Shown: positions 53,502 to 62,644, counted from the stretch's first letter. The stretch: DNA of 64,000 nt from Microbacterium sp. (GCA_019510305.1 JAEKKN010000026.1:1-64000), one strand, 5' to 3'. Notes: a model not told the origin generated them from the sequence alone. Program-made: numbers and translations.

Positions 53502-54392
53502 ATGCTTCAGAACACCCGTGCCCTTCGGCGCGCCGCCGCAGCGGCATCCGCCCGTTCCACCGTGACCGCCCGTCGCCCGATCCTGATGTTCGCGGCCGCC
53601 GGCGCGGCCCTGCTCGGAATCACCGTGACCGTCGGCTTCGTCTCGGCTCCGGCCGCCGGCGCCGAGAACATGATCTCAGCGGTCACCGAGCTCGCCGGCC
53701 CGGAACCGCTGGCGAAGGTGGCGGATGAGGCGTCCACGAGTCTGATCGCGGCGCATGCGGCCGTCGACGCGGCGATCCAGCTGAACGCGGACGTCGTGCT
53801 CTCGGGCCTCGATCTCGGCGAGTCCGTCACCTCGATCGACACCGGCGAGCTGCACCACGACATCAACGCCATGGACGGGCGTGCGGTGATGCCCGGGATG
53901 CTGCTGACCGTGCTGACGGCCGACACCGAGAAGACGACGGCCGCTGTCGTCGCCGAGACCGCGACCCTGCAGGCCGCGCTCACGGCGGCTCAGGAGAAGA
54001 AGGCCGCGGATGACGCCGCGAAGGCCGCAGCGGAGCAGGCTGCCGCACAGGCCGCGGCGGCCGCGGCCGCACTGGCCGCGGTGAACACCCCCGACGGCGC
54101 TCGTGCTGCCGCTCGGGACATGGCCGCGAGCCGGTACGGCTGGGGAGACGACCAGTTCCAGTGCCTCAACTCGCTGTGGAACAAGGAGTCCAGCTGGAAC
54201 TACCAGGCCTACAACCCCTCCGGCGCAACCGGCATCCCGCAGGCGCTTCCCGGAAGCAAGATGGCTTCGGCGGGCGGAGACTGGGCCACGAACGCCGCGA
54301 CGCAGATCGCGTGGGGGCTGGGATACATCTCCTCGGTGTACGGCACGCCGTGCAGCGCCTGGGGGCACTCGCAGGCGACGAACTGGTACTGA
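53502..54392 (+). CDS. Secreted SLT/lysozyme-like cell-wall protein
   Basis: 296 residues. A positively charged leader and hydrophobic segment (about 24-48), possibly a signal anchor, then an Ala-rich helical domain (55-200, with DAAKAAAEQAAAQ). The C-terminal 95 residues (YGWGDDQFQCLNSLWNKESSWNYQAYNPSGATGIPQ) fit a transglycosylase SLT-like domain: Glu229 in KESSW is the likely catalytic residue, with a Cys pair for a disulfide. The alternative is an aggregation-promoting-type factor. Upstream 53367-53501 (135 bases) has no convincing riboswitch or ribosome site; the start is a guess at the first credible ATG. Confidence 0.8.
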   Translation: MLQNTRALRRAAAAASARSTVTARRPILMFAAAGAALLGITVTVGFVSAPAAGAENMISAVTELAGPEPLAKVADEASTSLIAAHAAVDAAIQLNADVVLSGLDLGESVTSIDTGELHHDINAMDGRAVMPGMLLTVLTADTEKTTAAVVAETATLQAALTAAQEKKAADDAAKAAAEQAAAQAAAAAAALAAVNTPDGARAAARDMAASRYGWGDDQFQCLNSLWNKESSWNYQAYNPSGATGIPQALPGSKMASAGGDWATNAATQIAWGLGYISSVYGTPCSAWGHSQATNWY

Positions 54393-54434
54393 CCGGAATC
54401 CGTACTGCCGGCTCCCGTTCTCCGGTGCCGGGTA

Positions 54435-54983
54435 TCAGCGCAGCTCTGAGATGAGCACGGCGCTGGTGCCCGGCATCGTCGCATCGAAGACGTGCGGCGC
54501 GTCGCCGGGGTAGGTCAGGTAGTCGCCGGGGTTCAGCAGCACCGGCGCGTCTGAAGGGCCGACATGCGCCTGGCCGGCACTGAGGATGACGTGCTCGATC
54601 GTGCCGGGGTGATGCGGATCGGATCGGCGGGCGTCGCCCGGCTCCGCCTGGATCAGGTAGATGTCGCGGCGTGCACCGGGCGGGCTGGCCGAAAGCAGAG
54701 TCGCGCTGTACGCGGCGGCGGATGACGGCACACCCGCGCGGTCGTCGGCGCGGATGAGCGTCGGCGCATTCGTCTGTTGGTCCACGAGCACGGCGAACGG
54801 CACGCCGAGCCCCACCCCGAGAGCCCACAGCGTCTCGACGCTCGGTCCCACCTGCCCGCTCTCGAGCTGCGAGACCGTCGCCTTCGACACGCCTGCTCTG
54901 CGAGCCAGCTCTGAGACCGACAGGGCGGCCGCCTCCCGTTCACGGCGGAGGGTGCGGGCGATGCGAGTACGAAGGTCCTCCAT
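54435..54983 (-). CDS. XRE-family regulator with cupin domain
   Basis: 182 residues: HTH_3 at about 9-63 (LRREREAAALSVSELARRAGVSKATVSQLESGQVGPSVETLWALGVGL), then a cupin sensor with PHHPGTIEHVILSAGQAHVG and LNPGDYLTYPGDAPHVF. Such HTH-cupin proteins sense small ligands and often control an adjacent transporter. It is divergent from azlC with 92 bases between; that gap has the palindrome AACGATCGTT (54999-55008) and several GTTCA repeats. The start ATG is 54983. Confidence 0.88.
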   Translation of the reverse strand: MEDLRTRIARTLRREREAAALSVSELARRAGVSKATVSQLESGQVGPSVETLWALGVGLGVPFAVLVDQQTNAPTLIRADDRAGVPSSAAAYSATLLSASPPGARRDIYLIQAEPGDARRSDPHHPGTIEHVILSAGQAHVGPSDAPVLLNPGDYLTYPGDAPHVFDATMPGTSAVLISELR

Positions 54984-54998
54984 GTGTTCATCATGCCA

Positions 54999-55040
54999 AA
55001 CGATCGTTCACTTGACTATCCGTGGTCGCCCGTTCAGAAT
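54999..55040 (+). promoter_or_regulatory. azlC promoter and candidate HTH-cupin operator
   Basis: A -35 TTGACT (55012-55017), 17-base spacer and -10 CAGAAT (55035-55040) predict azlC transcription from about 55047. Just upstream is AACGATCGTT, a perfect 10-bp palindrome. Confidence 0.55.
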
Positions 55041-55075
55041 CATGGTCATGTGTTCACTGAATCGAACGGCGACTC

Positions 55076-55765
55076 GTGACAGCTGAACGGGAGGTGTGGC
55101 GTGAGGCTCTCGGCGTCGTTTTCGCGACGAGCGCATACGGCATCTCCTTCGGCGCTCTCGCCGTCGCCGCCGGCGTCGACGTGTGGCAGGCGTGCGTGCT
55201 GAGCCTGTTGATGTTCACGGGAGGGTCGCAGTTCGCCTTCGTCGGCGTCTTCGCGGCTGGAGGGCTTGCGGCTCTTCCCTCGGCGATCGCATCCGCGGCG
55301 CTGCTGGGAGTGCGCAACGTCGCATACGGCATGCGGATGTCGCCGATCGTCGGCGGGGGAGCGCTGCGTCGGGCGACCGCAGCGCACTTCACGATCGACG
55401 AGTCGACCGCGGTCGCCATCTCGCAGAGCGATCCCCGACTCCGGCAGGTGGGCTTCTGGGTGACGGGCGTCGGGATCTTCCTCGGATGGAACGTCACCAC
55501 ACTGATCGGCGCTCTGGTGGGCGACGTGCTGGGCGACCCGAAGACGTGGGGACTGGATGCCGCGGCCGCGGCCGCGTTCCTCGCGCTGCTGTGGCCGCGT
55601 CTGAAGCAGCGGCAGGCGATCGCCGTCGGAGTGGCGGCCGCAGTGGTGGCGGCCTCTCTCACGCCATTCATCATGCCGGGTCTTCCGGTGCTGATCGCGG
55701 CTCTCGTCGCGATCATCGTCGGCTGGTTCAACTGGCTGGGCGGCCGGGAAGGAGCGACCGCATGA
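55076..55765 (+). CDS. azlC: AzlC-family branched-chain amino acid exporter subunit
   Basis: 229 residues, about five to seven helices. AzlC signature: ALGVVFATSAYGISFGALAVAAG, then FTGGSQFAFVGVF, and AALLGVRNVAYGMRMSP. GTG start. With AzlD it exports branched-chain amino acids or analogues. Coupled by ATGA to azlD and probably controlled by the divergent XRE-cupin gene. Confidence 0.92.
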   Translation: MTAEREVWREALGVVFATSAYGISFGALAVAAGVDVWQACVLSLLMFTGGSQFAFVGVFAAGGLAALPSAIASAALLGVRNVAYGMRMSPIVGGGALRRATAAHFTIDESTAVAISQSDPRLRQVGFWVTGVGIFLGWNVTTLIGALVGDVLGDPKTWGLDAAAAAAFLALLWPRLKQRQAIAVGVAAAVVAASLTPFIMPGLPVLIAALVAIIVGWFNWLGGREGATA

Positions 55766-56076
55766 CGCTCTGGGGCGCCATCGTGCTCGCGGCGACGGTC
55801 TGTCTCGCGATGAAGGCCGCGGGCTACCTCGTCCCGGCGCGGATCCTCGAGGAACCGCGCCCCGCTCGCATCTCCGATCTGCTCACGGTCGCGCTGCTCG
55901 GGGCCCTCGTCGCCGTGCAGACACTGGGTGCGGGGCAGGCGGTGATGGTCGACGCGCGCGTGCCCGCCGTCCTCGTCGCGGCCGGACTCCTGTGGGCGCG
56001 TCAGTCGTTCCTCGTCGTGGTGTTCGCCGCGGCTGCGGTCGCGGCCCTGCTGCGGCTCGCAGGCCTCGCCGCCTGA
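55762..56076 (+). CDS. azlD: AzlD-family exporter small subunit
   Basis: 104 residues, three to four helices. Pattern MKAAGYLVPARILEEPRPARISDLLTVALLGALVAVQTL is typical of AzlD. Overlaps azlC by ATGA, implying a two-subunit exporter. GGAGCG ribosome site before the ATG. Confidence 0.9.
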   Translation: MTLWGAIVLAATVCLAMKAAGYLVPARILEEPRPARISDLLTVALLGALVAVQTLGAGQAVMVDARVPAVLVAAGLLWARQSFLVVVFAAAAVAALLRLAGLAA

Positions 56077-56099
56077 GGCATCCGCATAGCCCACCCGCA

Positions 56100-56105
56100 T
56101 AGGAT
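56100..56105 (+). promoter_or_regulatory. -10 hexamer TAGGAT, leaderless start
   Basis: TAGGAT ends 7 bases before the GTG of the membrane protein gene at 56112. Confidence 0.5.
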
Positions 56106-56111
56106 CGTGGG

Positions 56112-56516
56112 GTGAAGTGGGTATCGAGAGTGCTGTCCTGGCTGGCCGCGGCTGTCGTCGGCGGGATCTTCGGGGTGGCCGGAACGATCGCGCACAGTCT
56201 CATGTGGGGACCGATCCCGATCGGGATCGTCGTCGGCACGATCGCCTGCGGCGCGATCCTCATCGCGATCCGATCGCTCACGCACGACCGCGCGGCGACG
56301 GTCGCTGCGGGGGCCGGAATGGTCGGGATGCTGCTCATCATCTCGGGCGTCGGCCCCGGCGGATCCGTTGTCGTCGAGAACACGGCGATGGGCCAGATCT
56401 GGATCTACCTCGTGGCCGGTCTCGTGATCCTCACCGTCACCTGGCCGTCGATCCGGAGGTTGCCGGTGCGCACCGAAGCCGTCGCAGAGACATCCGCCAC
56501 CGACTCGCGCGCGTAG
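56112..56516 (+). CDS. Small four-helix membrane protein, function unknown
   Basis: 134 residues with four hydrophobic segments (about 8-28, 33-53, 61-79, 94-111) and a hydrophilic tail. GTG start supported by the TAGGAT box 7 bases away. Family not recognised. The stop codon TAG is part of the -10 box of fdxA. Confidence 0.78.
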   Translation: MKWVSRVLSWLAAAVVGGIFGVAGTIAHSLMWGPIPIGIVVGTIACGAILIAIRSLTHDRAATVAAGAGMVGMLLIISGVGPGGSVVVENTAMGQIWIYLVAGLVILTVTWPSIRRLPVRTEAVAETSATDSRA

Positions 56517-56519
56517 ACT
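56514..56519 (+). promoter_or_regulatory. -10 hexamer TAGACT of fdxA, leaderless
   Basis: TAGACT ends 7 bases before the GTG of fdxA at 56526. Its first three bases are the TAG stop of the preceding gene. Confidence 0.55.
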
Positions 56520-56525
56520 GAAACC

Positions 56526-56846
56526 GTGACGTATGTGATCGCGCTTCCGTGTGTCGATGTGAAGGATCGTGCCTGCATCGACGAGTGCCCCGTGGACTGC
56601 ATCTATGAGGGTGAACGTTCGTTGTACATCCATCCGGATGAGTGCGTGGACTGCGGGGCGTGCGAGCCGGTGTGTCCGGTGGAGGCGATCTACTACGAGG
56701 ATGATCTGCCTGAGGAATGGGCGGACTACTACAAGGCGAATGTGGAGTTCTTCGACGAGATCGGCTCGCCCGGTGGCGCGGCCAAGACCGGCGTCATCGC
56801 CTTCGACCACCCGATCATCGCCGCCCTCCCGCCCCAGGGCGAGTGA
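56526..56846 (+). CDS. fdxA: Seven-iron ferredoxin (3Fe-4S/4Fe-4S)
   Basis: 106 residues, the length of mycobacterial FdxA. Cluster ligands: [18 protein letters not shown] for the 3Fe-4S site and [16 protein letters not shown] for the 4Fe-4S site. The C-terminal extension is normal for FdxA. A one-electron carrier in the cytoplasm. Its position before dapC is a conserved actinobacterial pair. Leaderless start predicted. Confidence 0.95.
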   Translation: MTYVIALPCVDVKDRACIDECPVDCIYEGERSLYIHPDECVDCGACEPVCPVEAIYYEDDLPEEWADYYKANVEFFDEIGSPGGAAKTGVIAFDHPIIAALPPQGE

Positions 56847-56849
56847 GCT

Positions 56850-57962
56850 GTGAGCGTCCGCGACCTCGCAGACTATCCGTGGGACGCCGTCGTTCCCTAC
56901 CGTGAACGGGCGGCGCAGCATCCGCAGGGTCTCGTCGATCTCTCCATCGGATCGCCTGTCGACCCGACACCCGAGGTCGTGCGCAGAGCGCTGGCCGAGG
57001 CGACCGACGCGCACGCGTACCCTCAGACCGTCGGCACGCCTGCGCTGCGGGAGGCGATCGTCGACTGGTATGCGCGTCGACGCGGCGTTCCCGATCTCGC
57101 CGTCGCGAACGTCCTGCCCACGATCGGATCCAAGGAGCTCGTCGCGCTGCTGCCGACGCTCCTCGGGCTCGGCGAAGGCGACATCGTGGTGCACCCGCGT
57201 ATCGCCTATCCGACCTATGAGGTCGGAGCCCGCGTCGCCGGAGCCGCACCTGTGGCGATCGACGACCCTGCCGAATGGCCCGAAGGCGCAAAGCTCATCT
57301 GGATCAACAGCCCCGGCAACCCGGACGGCCGCACCTGGACGGTCGACGAGCTGCGTGCGGCTGTCGAGCGCGCCCGCGAACTGGGCGCCGTCCTGGCGAG
57401 CGACGAATGCTATGCCGAGCTGGGCTGGGACGGCCCGTGGGCGACCGAGCCGGTGCCCTCGGTGCTCGATCCTCGTGTGACGGGCGGAAGCCGCGCGAAT
57501 CTCTTGAGCGTGTACTCGCTCAGCAAGCAGTCGAACCTCGCCGGCTACCGCGCGGCTTTCATCGCCGGGTGCGCGAAGATCGTGGGCGAACTGCTGACGG
57601 CGCGCAAGCACCTCGGGCTCATGCCACCGGCGCCTGTGCAGCACGCGATGGCGGCGGCGCTCGGCGACGAGGAGCACGTGCGGGTGCAGAAGGAGCTGTA
57701 TCGCGGTCGCCGCGACGTGCTGCGCCCGGCTCTGGAGGCCGCAGGCTTCCGGATCGACGGCTCCGAGGCCGGGCTCTACTTGTGGGCGACAGAGGGCCGC
57801 GACGCCTGGGAGAGTATGGATCGGCTCGCCGGGCTCGGCATCCTGGCCGGCCCCGGTCCCTTCTACGGCACGCATTCCGACGAGCACGTGCGTCTCACGC
57901 TGACAGCGCCGAGCGAGCGCATCGCGGAGGCGGCTCGACGCCTTTCCGCGGCGAATCTATAG
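56850..57962 (+). CDS. dapC: N-succinyldiaminopimelate aminotransferase (DapC)
   Basis: 370 residues, class I/II PLP aminotransferase. The PLP lysine is Lys226 in VYSLSKQSNLAGYR; NSPGNPDG, DECYAELGW and the C-terminal HVRLTLTAPS arginine are present. Its place after fdxA matches actinobacterial dapC, which transaminates N-succinyl-2-amino-6-ketopimelate in lysine/diaminopimelate synthesis; dapD and dapE lie 4-5 kb downstream. GTG start 3 bases after the fdxA stop. Confidence 0.92.
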   Translation: MSVRDLADYPWDAVVPYRERAAQHPQGLVDLSIGSPVDPTPEVVRRALAEATDAHAYPQTVGTPALREAIVDWYARRRGVPDLAVANVLPTIGSKELVALLPTLLGLGEGDIVVHPRIAYPTYEVGARVAGAAPVAIDDPAEWPEGAKLIWINSPGNPDGRTWTVDELRAAVERARELGAVLASDECYAELGWDGPWATEPVPSVLDPRVTGGSRANLLSVYSLSKQSNLAGYRAAFIAGCAKIVGELLTARKHLGLMPPAPVQHAMAAALGDEEHVRVQKELYRGRRDVLRPALEAAGFRIDGSEAGLYLWATEGRDAWESMDRLAGLGILAGPGPFYGTHSDEHVRLTLTAPSERIAEAARRLSAANL

Positions 57963-57995
57963 ATTCCCCCACTGCATCCGCACTTCTTTTGGCGA

Positions 57996-58080
57996 TTGTC
58001 ACAGTTGGCCGATGCGCCTACTAGGCTGTAAAGGCGATTCGGTCGTGACCCGACCTGGCGCTCTGCGCCGTGACATCGCC
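57996..58080 (+). promoter_or_regulatory. gltA promoter and structured leader
   Basis: -35 TTGTCA (57996-58001), 17-base spacer, -10 TACTAG (58019-58024). The leader can fold into a multibranch structure: outer GGCGAT/ATCGCC (58033-58038 / 58075-58080) enclosing TCGG/CCGA and GGCGC/GCGCC (58057-58061 / 58065-58069) stems. It resembles no riboswitch I can name. Confidence 0.55.
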
Positions 58081-58115
58081 ACTTCGGCTTGATCAACACT
58101 CTTGAGGAGGCCCGC

Positions 58116-59411
58116 GTGAGCGCAGGGGCAGAGCAGCAGGCTTCGGCGAAGCTGACGATCGGCGACACCGTCGCAGAGTTCCCGGTCGTGCGGGGCACCG
58201 CCGGACACGACAGCATCGACTTCTCGACCTTGACGCGTCAGACCGGCTACACAGGTCTCGACTACGGCTTCGTGAACACCGCCTCGACCAAGTCGGCCGT
58301 CACCTTCATCGACGGCGACCAGGGCATCCTCCGCTATCGGGGTTATCCGATCGAGCAGCTCGCAGGCAGCACCAGCTATCTCGAGGTCGCCTGGCTGCTC
58401 ATCTACGGAGAGCTGCCGACCGCATCCGAGCTCGCGGAGTTCGACGACAAGATCCGCCGGCACACGCTCCTGCACGAAGACCTCAAGCACTTCTTCTCCG
58501 CCCTGCCGCACACGGCGCACCCGATGTCGGTGCTGTCGTCGGCGGTTGCGGCGCTGTCGACCTACTACGAGGGCCAGACCGACCCGAACAACCCCGAGCA
58601 CGTCGAGCTGAACATGATCCGCATGCTCGCCAAGCTCCCCGTCATCGCGGCATACGCCCACAAGAAGGCGCTCGGGCAGGCGTTCCTCTATCCCGACAAC
58701 TCGCTGAGCTTCGTCGACAACTTCCTCAAGCTGAACTTCGGCGTCCACTCCGAGCCCTACGAGATCAACCCCGTGATGTCGAAGGCGCTCGAACTGCTGC
58801 TGATCCTGCACGAGGATCACGAGCAGAACGCTTCCACCTCGACCGTGCGCCTGGTCGGCTCGACCGGAGCCAATCAGTTCGCGTCGATCTCGGCCGGCAT
58901 CCAGGCGCTCTCCGGCCCCCTCCACGGCGGTGCGAACGAGGCCGTCCTCACCATGCTCGGCCAGATCCGCGACTCCGGCCAGAGCGTCTCGCGCTTCGTC
59001 GAGCGGGTGAAGAACAAGGAAGAGGGCGTGAAGCTGATGGGCTTCGGGCACCGGGTCTACAAGAACTACGACCCCCGCGCCAAGCTCGTCAAGGCCGCGG
59101 CCGACGAGGTGCTGACCTCGCTGGGCGTCTCGGATCCGCTGCTCGACCTGGCCAAGGAGCTCGAGGAGCTCGCACTGGCCGACGACTACTTCCGAGAGCG
59201 TCGCCTGTACCCGAACGTCGATTTCTACACCGGCGTGATCTACAAGGCGATGGGCTTCCCCACTCGCATGTTCACCGTTCTGTTCGCGATCGGCCGCCTG
59301 CCCGGCTGGCTGGCTCAGTGGCGCGAGCTCAACCTCGATGCGCAGACCAAGATCGGCCGCCCGCAGCAGCTGTACGTGGGTTCCCCCGAACGCCAGTTCC
59401 CCACGCGCTGA
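58116..59411 (+). CDS. gltA: Citrate synthase
   Basis: 431 residues. GTG start with GAGGAGG 5 bases before; a longer in-frame TTG at 58089 lacks such a site. Catalytic histidines in GPLHGGANEAV and GFGHRVYKNYDPRA and the Asp in VDFYTGVIY are present; LRYRGYPIEQL near the N-terminus is typical. Condenses acetyl-CoA and oxaloacetate, entry to the TCA cycle. Stand-alone gene with the structured leader above. Confidence 0.97.
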   Translation: MSAGAEQQASAKLTIGDTVAEFPVVRGTAGHDSIDFSTLTRQTGYTGLDYGFVNTASTKSAVTFIDGDQGILRYRGYPIEQLAGSTSYLEVAWLLIYGELPTASELAEFDDKIRRHTLLHEDLKHFFSALPHTAHPMSVLSSAVAALSTYYEGQTDPNNPEHVELNMIRMLAKLPVIAAYAHKKALGQAFLYPDNSLSFVDNFLKLNFGVHSEPYEINPVMSKALELLLILHEDHEQNASTSTVRLVGSTGANQFASISAGIQALSGPLHGGANEAVLTMLGQIRDSGQSVSRFVERVKNKEEGVKLMGFGHRVYKNYDPRAKLVKAAADEVLTSLGVSDPLLDLAKELEELALADDYFRERRLYPNVDFYTGVIYKAMGFPTRMFTVLFAIGRLPGWLAQWRELNLDAQTKIGRPQQLYVGSPERQFPTR

Positions 59412-59423
59412 GTCGCGGCGGCC

Positions 59424-59897
59424 ATGCCCGTCGTGAGCGCTGAGGCCATCGTTCCGGTGGATCCGGCCACGGCCTTCGCCGTGTCGCAGACCACGGGTGT
59501 GGTGAGACGGCGGTGGGATCGCTTCATCAGCGCGCAGCACTTCCTCGACGGCGCGGACGACGCGGCGAAGGGCGTGCGCACCTTCACGCGACAGCGGTTG
59601 GGATTCGCCATGGTCAGCCGGTACGTCTCGTACGCGCCGCCGACGAACGTCGGGATGGTGATGGAGCGCGGGCCCTGGTTCTTCGAGAAGCTCGGCGGCG
59701 GATGGCGTTTCACAGAAGTGCCAGAGGGGACGCTGGCGGTCTGGAAGTACAACTTCTCGTGCCGACCGGCCTGGCTCGCGCCGATCGCCGAGTGGATCGG
59801 CGTGCGGATGCTCGCCTTCGAGATCAGACGGAGGCTGGCAGGCTTCGTGCGCGGATGCTCCGATCCGGTCGTCCTCGCCGCCATCCGCGAGCGCTGA
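59424..59897 (+). CDS. SRPBCC/START-like protein
   Basis: 157 residues with the SRPBCC (polyketide cyclase/START) outline: alternating strands in AEAIVPVDPATAFAVSQ, RTFTRQRLGFAMVSRYVSY, FFEKLGGGWRFTEVPEGTLAVWKYNFSC and a long C-terminal helix. Probable small hydrophobic-ligand binding. ATG start 12 bases after gltA; convergent with the helicase gene, with a large palindrome between. Confidence 0.8.
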   Translation: MPVVSAEAIVPVDPATAFAVSQTTGVVRRRWDRFISAQHFLDGADDAAKGVRTFTRQRLGFAMVSRYVSYAPPTNVGMVMERGPWFFEKLGGGWRFTEVPEGTLAVWKYNFSCRPAWLAPIAEWIGVRMLAFEIRRRLAGFVRGCSDPVVLAAIRER

Positions 59898-59913
59898 ACT
59901 CCTGGCACAGGAA

Positions 59914-59999
59914 CGCCGACGCCCCACCCGCACCGTCCGCGCCCCACCGTGCTGACGTCTGTCAGATGGGGCGCCGACGGGCCGGGTGGGGCATCGGCG
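59914..59999. terminator. Large palindromic region between convergent genes
   Basis: Outer arms CGCCGACGCCCCACCC (59914-59929) and the near-perfect complement (59984-59999), with inner stems GCGCCCCA/TGGGGCGC (59939-59946 / 59967-59974) and CTGAC/GTCAG (59952-59956 / 59961-59965). It can fold into one long hairpin serving both genes. Confidence 0.75.
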
Positions 60000-60011
60000 A
60001 AAGAAGAAGGG

Positions 60012-61409
60012 TCAGCGACCCTGGTAGCCGCGGCCGCCGCCCTGACGGGCCTGTCCGCCCTGGCGAGCCTGTCCACCCTGGCGCGAGGCGCCGCCGGCCT
60101 GGCCCTGGCCGCCGCCCTGACCCGAGCGGGGCCGGCGACGACGGGCAGGAGGCGTGGAGGCGCCGCTGCGCTCGCCACCGGCCGGGCGCTGCTTGGCCTG
60201 GCGCTGCGGCTGCGCCTGCACGGGCGCAGGGCGCACGTGCGCGGCGCGCTCGGGGACGAGCTCGGTGACCGCGGCCGCGGTGACGTCCTCGAGCGGCGCG
60301 GTGATCGCGGCCTTGCGGAGCAGATCCTTCACGTCGCGACGCTGCTCGGGCAGCACGACGGTGACGACGGTTCCCGCAGCTCCCGCGCGGGCGGTACGTC
60401 CTGAGCGGTGCAGGTACGCCTTGTGCTCCATGGGCGGGTCGACGTGGACGACGAGGTCGACGTTGTCGACGTGCACGCCGCGAGCGGCGACATCGGTCGC
60501 GACGAGAACGCGGACTCCGCCGTCTTCAGGAGCGGAGGAGAAGGCGCCGAGGTTGCGCTCGCGGGCGTTCTGCGACAGGTTGCCGTGCAGATCGACGGCG
60601 GGGATGCCGGCCGCGGTGAGCTGCTTGGCGAGCTTCTTCGCCTGGTGCTTCGTGCGGGTGAAGAGGATGCGGCGACCGGTGCCGGAGGCGAGATCGCGCA
60701 CGAGCGTGGTCTTGTTGTCCGTCGAGTCGACGACGAGCACCCGGTGGGTCATCTCGCCGACGGGCACGCTCTCTTCGTCGACCTCGTGGCTGACCGCGTT
60801 CGAGAGGAACCGGCGGGCGAGCGTGTCGATGCCGCGGTCGAGCGTCGCGCTGAAGAGCAGTCGCTGACCACCGGCGGGAGTGGCGGTGAGGATGCGGGTG
60901 ACGCCGGGGAGGAAGCCGAGGTCGGCCATGTGGTCGGCCTCGTCGAGCACGGTGACCTCGACGGAGTCGAGCTGCACGACCTTCTGCTTCATCAGGTCTT
61001 CCAGGCGGCCAGGGCAGGCGACGACGATGTCGACGCCGTTGCGCATCGCCTGCTCCTGCGGACGCTGGCTGACGCCGCCGAAGACGGTCGTGACGCGCAG
61101 GCCCTTGGCCTCTGCGAGCGGGGCGATGGTCGCGGCGATCTGCGTCGCGAGTTCGCGGGTCGGAGCGAGCACGAGGCCGCGCGGGTGACCCGGGCGGCTC
61201 TTGCGCCCCGACGCGGCGAGGCGCGAGACGAGGGGAAGCGCGAACGCGATCGTCTTGCCGCTGCCGGTCCGGCCGCGGCCCAGCAGGTCGCGCCCTGCGA
61301 GGGAATCGGGAAGCGTGTCGCGCTGAATCGCGAACGCCTCGGTCTTGCCGTCCTTGGAGAGGACGGCGGCGAGGTCGGCGGGCACACCGAGATCGAGGAA
61401 AGAGGTCAT
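60012..61409 (-). CDS. DEAD-box RNA helicase (RhlE/DeaD-like)
   Basis: 465 residues. Q-motif region FLDLGVPADLAAVL, motif I GRGRTGSGKT, II DEADHM, III SAT, V and VI (HRSGRTARAG). The C-terminal 70 residues are Arg/Gly/Gln-rich (GGQGQAGGASRQGGQARQGG...) and probably bind RNA. Unwinds structured RNA, often in cold or ribosome assembly. The 227-base leader (61410-61636) is longer than usual, which suggests post-transcriptional control as seen for cold-shock helicases. Confidence 0.94.
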   Translation of the reverse strand: MTSFLDLGVPADLAAVLSKDGKTEAFAIQRDTLPDSLAGRDLLGRGRTGSGKTIAFALPLVSRLAASGRKSRPGHPRGLVLAPTRELATQIAATIAPLAEAKGLRVTTVFGGVSQRPQEQAMRNGVDIVVACPGRLEDLMKQKVVQLDSVEVTVLDEADHMADLGFLPGVTRILTATPAGGQRLLFSATLDRGIDTLARRFLSNAVSHEVDEESVPVGEMTHRVLVVDSTDNKTTLVRDLASGTGRRILFTRTKHQAKKLAKQLTAAGIPAVDLHGNLSQNARERNLGAFSSAPEDGGVRVLVATDVAARGVHVDNVDLVVHVDPPMEHKAYLHRSGRTARAGAAGTVVTVVLPEQRRDVKDLLRKAAITAPLEDVTAAAVTELVPERAAHVRPAPVQAQPQRQAKQRPAGGERSGASTPPARRRRPRSGQGGGQGQAGGASRQGGQARQGGQARQGGGRGYQGR

Positions 61410-61636
61410 GAAGTATCTCCGAGATTGCACGCACGGAACCGGGCCGGGTGCGGGGAAAGGTGGGCGACGGCGCGGGATCGCGCATCGTTTCGCCGTTCGA
61501 AAAGGCCAGAACCAAGCAAGTGGCGCGGGAGCGTGTCGACGACGCAGACGTCTCGCATAACGAGTGGCGTCACCCTGACACTATCACGCGTCCATGGCAG
61601 AAGGCTGGGACGAGGTCCCGTCAGCGAGTCGTGAGG

Positions 61637-62590
61637 TCAGGCGTGCAGAGCGTCGTTGAGAGTGACGCCGACGCCTGCGCGCTGCACGGCCTCGACCGCA
61701 CCGCTGAGCGAGTTGCGGCGGAACAGCAGCCCATTCCGGCCCGACAGCTCGGCCCCCTTCACGGTGGCCCGGCCGCCATCCGCGGTCACGGGGCCGTCGA
61801 CCAGGACGATCTTCGTGCCCGCCGTGACGTAGAGACCCGCCTCGACCACGCAGTCGTCGCCGAGCGAGATGCCGATGCCCGAGTTCGCGCCCAGGAGGGT
61901 CCGCGCACCGATCGAGACACGGTGCTGTCCGCCGCCGGACAGCGTCCCCATGATCGAGGCGCCGCCACCGATGTCGCTGCCGTCGCCCACCACGACGCCC
62001 TGAGAGATGCGCCCTTCGACCATCGAGGCGCCCAGGGTTCCTGCGTTGAAGTTCACGAAGCCCTCATGCATGACCGTCGTGCCGGGGGAGAGGTGGGCGC
62101 CGAGGCGCACACGCGACGCATCAGCGATGCGGACGCCCGCGGGCTGGACATAGTCGGTCAGACGAGGGAACTTGTCGAGTCCCTGCACCTGGATGCCGGC
62201 GCGCTGCAGCAGCGGGCGCAGGCGGTTGGCGTCGTCGGGGTGCACCGGCCCGGCGTTCGTCCACGCGACAGTGGGCAGGTGCGCGAAGATGCCGTCGAGG
62301 TTCAGCTCGTTCGGGTGGACGACGAGATGCGACAGCGCGTGCAGACGCAGGTAGGCGTCGGCCGTCGAAGTGGGCGCCGCGTCGAGATTGATCATCAGGT
62401 GCACGGATTCGACGGTGACGTTGCGGCGCTCGTCGGGACCCGCCAGCGCCTCGACCGTCATGATCGCTGCGGCGGTGTCGGCGGCATCCGGGGTGCCAGC
62501 GCCCACTTCCGGGAACCAGGCGTCCAGAACGGTGCCGTCGCCGGCGATCGTCGTGAGACCTGTACCCCATACGGTGCGCGCGTCAGTCAT
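61637..62590 (-). CDS. dapD: Tetrahydrodipicolinate N-succinyltransferase (DapD)
   Basis: 317 residues, the long actinobacterial DapD. The left-handed beta-helix shows in [29 protein letters not shown] and [19 protein letters not shown]. Transfers succinate from succinyl-CoA to tetrahydrodipicolinate. The ATG is 8 bases after a TAGCGT box (62603-62598 on the minus strand), again a likely leaderless start. Divergent from dapE, next step but one of the same pathway. Confidence 0.95.
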   Translation of the reverse strand: MTDARTVWGTGLTTIAGDGTVLDAWFPEVGAGTPDAADTAAAIMTVEALAGPDERRNVTVESVHLMINLDAAPTSTADAYLRLHALSHLVVHPNELNLDGIFAHLPTVAWTNAGPVHPDDANRLRPLLQRAGIQVQGLDKFPRLTDYVQPAGVRIADASRVRLGAHLSPGTTVMHEGFVNFNAGTLGASMVEGRISQGVVVGDGSDIGGGASIMGTLSGGGQHRVSIGARTLLGANSGIGISLGDDCVVEAGLYVTAGTKIVLVDGPVTADGGRATVKGAELSGRNGLLFRRNSLSGAVEAVQRAGVGVTLNDALHA

Positions 62591-62644
62591 GCCTACAACG
62601 CTAGCGCTCCGCGGCCTCGCACTCGGCGCATATGTCGCCCTGAG

